Origin: Balaenoptera acutorostrata
Taxonomy: Eukaryota; Chordata; Mammalia; Artiodactyla; Balaenopteridae
Length of the DNA stretch: 64,000 nt
Direction: 5' to 3'
Assembly: GCF_949987535.1 (NCBI RefSeq)
Contig: NC_080066.1
Location: forward strand, 88,989,600 to 89,053,599
Positions 57,376-64,000 of this stretch are shown here, one piece after another. The translations under genes were made by a program, and so were the position numbers. The notes below the pieces were generated by a model. The model did not search any database. It saw nothing but the letters and a program-made list of their open reading frames with translations, and was not told where the DNA came from. How positions within the stretch are numbered: the stretch's first letter is position 1; each line of letters begins with the position of its first letter.

Positions 57376-58835
57376 ATTTTTCATTAAAAAAGACAAATGT
57401 AGAGGTTTACGAAGGTTCTTCACTGTTCCATTTTGCAATGTTTACTTTTATTGCTTATCAAACCAACCAATAACCACACTTGTTTCAAACTACTGTAAAA
57501 ATCTGAGGTTTGAAACCAGGTGGGAATTAGTTCTTACACAGAAGCAATTTCTCCCCATCAAAGAGGCCAAATCACTGGATTGCCCAGCCCAAACCTTTGC
57601 TTTGTATAGATGAGTCTCTCTGATAGGAAAAAAAAATCTTTTAATAAATATGCTTAACAATTTGCAGAATTCTTGAGAAACTTAAGGAAATGAAGAAGAC
57701 AACAATTTTCTGCTTGGGAAGGAAAAATCACATCCAAATATAGCTGCGCTTTCATCGATATTGAAATTGTATGGGGATGATTTTAATATGGTTATCAACA
57801 CCCTAAATAGACAGGATGTGACTGGGGACAGAATGATAAGAGAAGGGGAAAAGCCTATTTCTCCGAGAGCCTCATAGCACACTCATTCGCACAGCTATCT
57901 CGAACCAGCTGTGAGTCCAGGGCTCAATGTCTCCTTGCATGTGAAAGATAAGGAGTGGCTCATAGTTACTTTGACTCATCACTCTGAGCCCGGGATGGGG
58001 GAAGGGAACCCACCTCTCAATCCTCCATGCTCTCGTGCCTTTGCTATTCCGCTGAAGGAAAAATCAATATCTAACCCAGAGAACAAATCTAGCAGCACCC
58101 AAGAGGCAGTGTTTCCCTCATGCCTGACTAAAGAAGATATCTCTTGCAGGCTCTGGCCGAGAACTGTAATGGCTGCCACCAGCTTGTGGATTTTCTATGC
58201 AGAGGGAATTATTTTTGCAGTAGGGTCCATACTAGGTACTCCCTCTTTCCTCCTCCCCTCTTGTCATGCTCCCACCTTTTTCTTGAACCAGAACCCCTTC
58301 CCAGTGGATCACCTTAGAACTCATTCCAAATCAGCCTAGAGATCCAGGTTGAAGCCCAGAGTGGGGGCAGGCGTCCCATGTTTTAAAAGCCAACATTCCC
58401 TCTTGGCTCTCATGTTATGGTGAATCTAGGTCACAGACACCCAAGATAGGCTGCTCGAGGTGTGGTGGGAAGTGATATATTTTGTCTTGAGGTTTTAAGG
58501 CACTTGTTTCTAACAGAAGCTTAGAAAGTCCTCTGAGCAAGAAAGCAGTGTGAAAGTTAGCAGGCGCTACAGCGAGCAATAACCACCAGAAAAGCTGCTG
58601 CTTCCTCGGGGGCAACTACTCTTCTCTTTGCTGTGTTAATCAATGATTCCCTTTCCATTTAAAAATTTTTTTAAAAATTACTTTGAGCTGTCCATATTGA
58701 TTAAAATCTAATGTCACACATATACATTAAGTTTCAAACTTAACTAGGAAAGGAGGTTTCATAGCTTTGCATAGTATTCAATGAAATGATCACTTTAAAG
58801 GATTTGTCAGTGAACGTTTAAGCACTTTTCCCCTT
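57376..58835. other. Unassigned non-coding stretch
   Basis: No repeat recognised. A 142-codon plus-strand frame (57,911-58,339) lacks a domain, and the opposite strand is also open across part of it (57,979-58,179). I do not call a gene. Confidence 0.35.
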
Positions 58836-58837
58836 AG

Positions 58838-59375
58838 GACTAATAATAATGATAGTAATCAAAATCATGCTAGGTATGGGAATAAAAACAACAATCATCA
58901 CTTGTTGAGTATGTTCTTCATCTAGGTGCAGTGTTTAGTGCTTTATGCACTTTTTATTATTTCATTCTTACAATTCTGAGTAAGAGATTTCTACAGGTGT
59001 CAGAAAATACAAACAAAAAACAAAACAAAAAGGCCTTAAATTTACCACGTGCTTTTGTTTTGTATTTTAGCCATTTCCTTTATTAGAATGTGCTATCCAG
59101 TGCTTTTGGAACATGGCATAGGGTCTGTAGTTATGAAATCAACCTGAAGATGGTTTGCCTATTTAAAATGGCATTTGTAGGTTTTATTATAAAGGTTAAT
59201 ATTAACAAGAACAATTAGAAATAACAAGAGGAACCTTCTATTGAGCACCTAAAGTTCACCAGGCACTGTTTTGACCGCATGGCATAGGTTAGTTCAATTC
59301 AACCCTTTGAGATGGACATTTTTGTGTCCATTTGTAGATGAGGAAACTGAGGTTTAGAAAGGATAGATAGCTGGC
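58838..59375 (+). repeat. Two MIR-like copies
   Basis: First, about 58,840-58,990: 'cacttgttgagtatgttcttc', 'gtgcagtgtttagtgcttta'. Second, about 59,200-59,372: 'ctattgagcacctaaagttc', 'caccaggcactgttttgacc', 'gtagatgaggaaactgaggt'. The second is cut short by the LTR at 59,381. Confidence 0.7.
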
Positions 59376-59380
59376 TTGAT

Positions 59381-60118
59381 TGAGGCAGGAGATAGATGGG
59401 CTCCAGGCTAGGCATTTACAACTGGCCTCCTGTTTACATTTCTTGGGGTGAGAAAAAGTGGGCTTCAGGCCTGACACTTACAACTAGCCTACTGTTTGCA
59501 TTTCCTGAGACAGGAGATAGGTGGGCTCCAGGTTAGGCATTTACTATCAGCCTCCTGTTTGTTCTCCAGAATGGAAGTAACAACAGAAACAGGGTAAATA
59601 GCCAGGCTTTGTCTCTTGTGGATGCCTTAAAATAACAGGCATGGCAGGAATGAAGAAGGGCTAAACCTTGTTTGAGTAAAGGATCAAGAGATCACATATC
59701 CCCCCTCTTGGGGCAAGGGAGACACTACACATATGCAGAAAGGCTCCTTGGGGGGTCAAAAGTCAGGGGACGCCAGGCCATAGTAAGTCTTGCTTCTTTC
59801 CTCCCAGATGCCTTTGCTTTGAAGTCCATCTTGGCTGAGGGGTGCATGTGCACCTAGGGGAGGGTGCTGAGACAAATTAGCCAGGGGGACAAAACAAGAC
59901 GATTGGCCAGAAGGAAGACAAAGACCCAGGAAACTGCCCCCTTATAAAGGATTTAAACTTCCCAAAGGCACGACTCTCAAGACTCTCTCGCAGAGTTCGC
60001 CCGTTTGTCTTTCCTCATGTACTCTGCTTTTCCAGTAAATGTTTTACTTTTCTCTTTGCCTTCCGCCTCCTTGTCAGAATTCTTTCTTGTCAAGGCAGGC
60101 AAGGACTGGGGATTTAGG
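59381..60118 (+). mobile_element. Solo LTR of an endogenous retrovirus, with triplicated U3 segment
   Basis: Three tandem copies of a 62-63-bp unit start near 59,381, 59,445 and 59,506 (shared words tgggctccagg / tgggcttcagg at 59,397, 59,459 and 59,522), typical of U3 enhancer repeats. Downstream are a TATA-like ttataaagg near 59,942, a possible polyadenylation signal agtaaa near 60,035, and a T/C-rich U5-like end. No gag, pol or env follows. Exact ends were not fixed, as a TG...CA pair is not obvious, and the family is not named. Confidence 0.65.
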
Positions 60119-60170
60119 CCTCTGTGGTCTAGCAGTTAGGACTCCTGGTCAGGGAACGAAGGTCTTGCTT
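60118..60170 (+). repeat. tRNA-Glu-like fragment
   Basis: 'tctgtggtctagcagttaggactcct' then 'ggtcaggga' resembles the two ends of tRNA-Glu with the middle missing: the D-arm side GTGGTCTAG, and the T-arm/acceptor side GGTCAGGGA. Not a functional tRNA. Probably a SINE relic, or part of the LTR's own sequence. Confidence 0.4.
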
Positions 60171-60286
60171 CCAGCTGCTGTTCACGGCTGCTGCTTACTG
60201 CAAGCTATCGATCACTGCTACGTGCGTCCGAAATCATGATGACCCTCAGCTGGTAAGTGATGAAACCAATGTCAGAAGCAGATTGG

Positions 60287-60489
60287 GGACTTCCCTGGCG
60301 GTCCAGTGGTTAAGACTTTGCCTTCCAATGCAGGAGGTATGGATTTGATCCCCGGTTGGGGAGCTAAGATTCCACATGCCTCGCAGCCAAAAAAAAAAAA
60401 AAAAAACCAAAACATAAAACAGAAGTGATATTGTAACAAATTCAATCAAGACTTTAAAAATGGTCCACATCAAAAAAATCTTTAAAAAA
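60287..60489 (+). mobile_element. tRNA-derived SINE of the shorter type (ggacttccctggcggtcc)
   Basis: Head gacttccctggcggtccag, weak B box (ggatttgatccccgg near 60,340), 'gattccacatgcc', an A run at 60,389-60,406, then 'ccaaaacataaaacagaag' and 'atggtccacatcaaa', the second segment of this subfamily. The expected target duplication is not at its own end but about 200 bp further on; see findings. Confidence 0.8.
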
Positions 60490-60692
60490 AGTAAGGAAAT
60501 ACAAATAAAGTATGGATTTTAGTTAATGGTAATACATCAATATTGGTTCATAATTGTGACAAATGTGCAAATGTTAATAGTAGGGGAAAGTGGGTATGGG
60601 GTATACCAGAACTCTCTATACTATGTGTGTAACTCTTCTGTAAGCATAAAATAATTCTAAAATAAAAGGCAATTAAAAAAAAAAAAAAAAAA
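60490..60692 (+). mobile_element. L1 3' end fragment joined to the SINE
   Basis: 'aaagtatggattttagttaat', 'catcaatattggttcat', 'gtatggggtataccagaac', 'tctctatacta' and 'aataattctaaaataaaa' form a standard L1 3' UTR end, followed by an A tail at 60,674-60,692. Severely 5'-truncated. Confidence 0.75.
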
Positions 60693-60708
60693 AGAAGCAG
60701 CAGATTGG

Positions 60709-61105
60709 CCTGACCTCAATGTGCTGTGCAACTCAGGCTGTCTACAGAGAGCTGTGTGTAGCAGGGTGTGAACCTGTCAAGGAGCAACTGCACTCTAAGC
60801 ATGCGGGCAGCTGACGGAAGTGGGGAAGGGGGCAAGGATACCTTGATGGGGCAGTAGTGACTGGACTGGGGCTGAAGTCTTCCTCTCCTGGATCGAGCCT
60901 CCTGCGTCCGCTGGTAGCAATGGCCTCTGTGCCATTGTAAGTATAACGTGGGGAAGGAGCTCTATCTGCAGGGAGGAAAAGTTGAAATACGAAAGTTGGT
61001 TGGAGACCATCCTAGTTTTACACACTGATAGAGCTGTTTGCTTAGTTTCTGCTTTTTTTTTTTTTTTAAGTAGGTGTTAAAAGATGCTGCACCCGCTTTT
61101 GTGGC
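60709..61105. other. Unassigned stretch
   Basis: No repeat or exon recognised. T run at 61,053-61,067. Confidence 0.35.
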
Positions 61106-61107
61106 AA

Positions 61108-61206
61108 GCTGTCTTTTTTTTTTTAACCATTTTAAAAAATTGAAATATAGTTAATTTACAATGTTGTCTTAGTTTCAGGTGTACAGCAAAGTGATTCAGT
61201 TATATG

Positions 61207-61248
<42 letters not shown>

Positions 61249-61260
61249 CCTTTTCCAGAT
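61108..61260 (-). mobile_element. L1 3' UTR fragment with (TA)n
   Basis: T run, then 'gaaatatagttaatttacaatg', 'gtttcaggtgtacagcaaag' and 'tgattcagttatatgtg' match the artiodactyl-type L1 3' UTR in reverse. An ATATAT microsatellite at 61,212-61,245 has grown in its AT-rich part. Only a short 5'-truncated piece. Confidence 0.75.
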
Positions 61261-62785
61261 TCTTTCTGGAAACTATCTCTCTACTCTGCTGACTCCCATA
61301 TAACCAGGTTATATGAAGTGGTCTTGATCTGCTGGTCACAGCTGATTAGTCCAGGGTTGGGCCCCTTAGACAACCTGGGTTGGTCATGGTTCCTTCTCTG
61401 AAAATTTGGAATTGGGACTCAGAGCTTCCAGCCTTAGCAGGAGCTGTAGGTGACCTGGGAAGCTGAGAAAGCTGGCCGGCAGTGAGAAAGAGTGATGTGG
61501 ACGTATTTAAAAGCACGGAGAGGAAAGACTCAGAGAAGCAGCCACAAAGGCATTCCAGTTACAAGTTTTGGTCTATCCCTGAGGCCCTGCTGTGTCCCTG
61601 CCCTGGGGTTCAGGGAGACCATGTATGAACAATGAAATACAATATGGCAAATTTCTGTTTTTGTTTAAATTAATTAAGTGGATTTCTGTCATTGGCAGAA
61701 AAAGGGGACTTAGTTTGGAGTGTTTAAGGCTCAGCCCCAGGTTAGAGGACAGCCCTGAATCGGTAGGGGAGGAGGTGTGGCGGGAGGATGGCTGTCATAA
61801 GCAAGAAGCCAAGGAAAACAACTGCACCCCTAGAGTCTCTGTCAAATCCTGGAAAACTGAGGAAGCAGAGCAGTGGTATTTACAGTCCAATAATGGAATT
61901 CCCCATGGGTGGAGCGAGGAAAGCTCACCCACTGCTCCCTCCACCGTGCCTGCTGCAGCGGAATGGAAGAGGGGGTGGCGATGGGCAGGAGGCCCAGAGC
62001 AGCACCGGAGCAGTAGCCCATGCTGCCCGGGAGCCCACAGTTGGAACCGCGGGGGAGACGGTGGGCCCCAGGAGGGCCATACCCTATGAGAAACCTGCAG
62101 GGAGGGATTTGGGGTTTCTTTGATCTGTGGGAGGGCCTGTGGAGGATGTGCTATGATGTTAACTGTTGTTGAGATGCTACAGCACTCCCAGGGCTGATGT
62201 GGTGTGAAGCAACGAACGTTACACAAGCTGGGAAGGGCAGGAATGAATCTGGGCTCAAAGGGAGGGTAACTAGCAAAGCCAACTTACCAGACTCAAATTT
62301 GGCAGAGATGGCGTTTTGAATGTAAAGCATTGTCTTTCTGCTTGTAGCTTCTCTCTACCGAAGCCAGAGACATGAGACCAAGGAAAATAACTATGGCCCA
62401 CGCTGAAACAGACACACCCCTGTCCTTTCTAAATGTCCCTCCACGCTCCTTCCAGGCCAAGTCACCTCGATACTGCCTGAGTCAGCCCCTGTGGCCACAT
62501 GCTTCTTCTCTGCTGCGTGAAGTCTAACTCTATGATTGAAGTAAACAAAAATCCAGGAACCGAATGAGGTGGACTTCTTACAAGCTCTCACTCCGTTTTA
62601 CTACATTACCTTTCCTTCTTTAAAAAAAAGAAATGTATTATCTTTGCAAGCAGAAGTGCCTGAGAAACGCTATGCTAGACTGACAAGGGGAAAATCTAGT
62701 GTTTTAGGTGTTTTTCTAAATAAGAATATTTATTTTTTTTTTTTAAAGTTCTTTTTTAATACCTTCTTTTGTTTTTTGTTTTTGT
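61261..62785. other. Unassigned non-coding stretch
   Basis: Holds frames of 165 and 111 codons on plus and 143 codons on minus, overlapping each other at 61,592-62,226. Mutual overlap on both strands and no domain argue against coding. No repeat named. T-rich at 62,730-62,790. Confidence 0.4.
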
Positions 62786-62789
62786 TTTT

Positions 62790-63083
62790 ATATATTTTTA
62801 TTTATTTATTTATTTATTTTTGGCTGTGTTGGGTCTTCGTTTCTGTGCGAGGGCTTTCTCTAGTTGCGGCAAGCAGGGGCCACTCTTCATCGCGGTGCGC
62901 GGGCCTCTCACTATCGTGGCCTCTCTTGTTGCGGAGCACAGGCTCCAGACGCGCAGGCTCAGTAATTGTGGCTCACAGGCCTAGTTGCTCCGCGGCATGT
63001 GGGATCTTCCCAGACCAGGGCTCGAACCCGTGTCCCCTGCATTGGCAGGCAGACTCTTAACCACTGCGCCACCAGGGAAGCCC
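62790..63083 (-). mobile_element. CHR-type SINE
   Basis: Reversed. (ATTT)n tail, ggctgtgttgggtcttcg, B box complement near 63,012-63,028, head ccagggaagccc. Close in sequence to the copy at 37.2 kb (both have 'cagtaattgtggctcac'), so the two belong to the same subfamily. Target duplication unclear. Confidence 0.93.
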
Positions 63084-64000
63084 AGGAAGATAATACTTTT
63101 AAGCGCTATAATCTGAGTTGAAGAAAAACAGGTGTAAACTAATTTTGTCATTGCTCACAATATGGACCTAAGGATATTACCTATAAATCCCAGAAATGAT
63201 CTTAAATAAGAATATTTAGATGCTTCTTATTCTTTTCTTCTTCCTTGGAACTCCTTGGTCTTTCTGATAAAAAGTCCTGTGATCTGTGAGCAGAGTATCT
63301 CCCACCTTTGTGGTACCAGGTCATCTTGGTGATAATATGCTTTTGATTGTGTTCATGAGAAACTTGTCATTTATAAGTCACTGCACACATTTTATACCTG
63401 AATAAAAGAGAAATATGCATGGATGTCCTTGCGCTTGATTGAATCCTTATGCATGACGATCTGAAAGTGCTTATGTGAGGCATTACGAACAATTAATGAT
63501 TTACTCATCTCTGAGTTCAGCATTGTGTCATATATTACCTGGGGCTGATGAAAGGCACCATATAAGTGCAAAACCTTATTAGTTTTTAGGGAAGGGATGA
63601 TAAGATTTGAAGCATAACCTAGCCCTAGTGAAATACTCATTCTCAGGTAAGCTGCTTGCAGTTCAAATTGCAGTAGCAAAGAGGCTTTTGGTCCCCACTC
63701 ACGTTAATCTTTTAAGCAGAAGTGATGCCTAGAAACTCATACATCTCCAGATGGAGGGGGTTCCTGGGATGTATACTGCAGGCATCTTAAGAATCACAGT
63801 GGGGATCTGGAGTTGCACCCACTGGCTTCTCTGGGTGATCTTTTGCTCAGGGGCTGAGTGTGGTGGGTGGAGGATGGAGAGAGGCTGGGCAGAAGGCTTT
63901 GTTTGGTTCCAGGAGGCATCTCATCAGGAAAGGATGAGACTTGCATCTCTGACCTATGAGCTGTTAGAGGTTTAAAATGTTTGCCTTGGGTGAACTTAGG
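63084..64000. other. Unassigned non-coding stretch to the window end
   Basis: No repeat, exon or RNA gene recognised. The 95-codon minus-strand frame at 63,392-63,679 has no domain that I can name. Confidence 0.35.

Noticed and set aside
57911..58339. 142-codon plus-strand frame
   Set aside because: No domain recognised, no exon borders, and the opposite strand is also open over part of it.
61592..62226. Overlapping 165-, 111- and 143-codon frames
   Set aside because: They overlap in three frames across both strands, which is a sign of GC-rich sequence lacking stops. No recognisable protein family.

Overview
This window is non-coding mammalian DNA. I find no intact host gene, no convincing coding exon and no RNA gene. 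The diagnostic repeats are several ~300-bp tRNA-derived SINEs of the CHR type, with heads reading gcttccctggtggcgcagtgg, alongside recognisable L1 elements. The Bov-tA SINE and BovB LINE typical of ruminants were not seen. That combination points to a cetacean, or less likely a hippopotamus. MIR, L2, MER5A-like, MER2-like and MLT1-like relics show ordinary placental background. The window is intergenic or lies inside a very large intron.

Layout. 1-3.2 kb: a MIR end, then the 5' part of an L1 joined to an older L1. 3.56-4.74 kb: a processed pseudogene of the ubiquitin-conjugating enzyme CDC34 (UBE2R1) on the minus strand, with a 15-bp target-site duplication. 4.9-25.5 kb: mostly unassigned sequence with scattered old repeats (MER2-like, L2, MIR, MER5A, MLT1, hAT). 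It also holds one young SINE at 12.7 kb and a tandem pair of SINEs at 20.7-21.3 kb in the same target.

25.6-39.9 kb is the most structured part, a nest of retroelements on the minus strand. A nearly full-length L1 (L1-A) is split near its 5' end by a second full-length L1 (L1-B). L1-B carries about 760 bp of extra sequence beyond its 3' end, and its ORF2 is itself split by a SINE. A truncated SINE lies between the 5' end of L1-A and the outer target-site duplication. Each level has recognisable flanking duplications, so the order of events can be read. All L1 reading frames are broken by stops, frameshifts or insertions.

40-45 kb: older L1 pieces interrupted by a ~370-bp solo LTR and two SINEs. 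45-59 kb: mostly unassigned sequence with L2, MIR, MER5A-like and MLT1-like relics, one SINE and an old L1. 59.4-60.7 kb: a retroviral-type LTR with a triplicated U3 segment, a tRNA-Glu-like fragment, then a SINE joined to an L1 3' end. 60.7-64 kb: unassigned sequence, a short L1 3' end and one more SINE.

Nothing here looks like a new enzyme system. The interest lies in retrotransposition products: nested insertions, a possible 3' transduction, a possible spliced L1 5' UTR copy, and a possible SINE-L1 chimera. Family names are from memory of consensus sequences; no database search was run.
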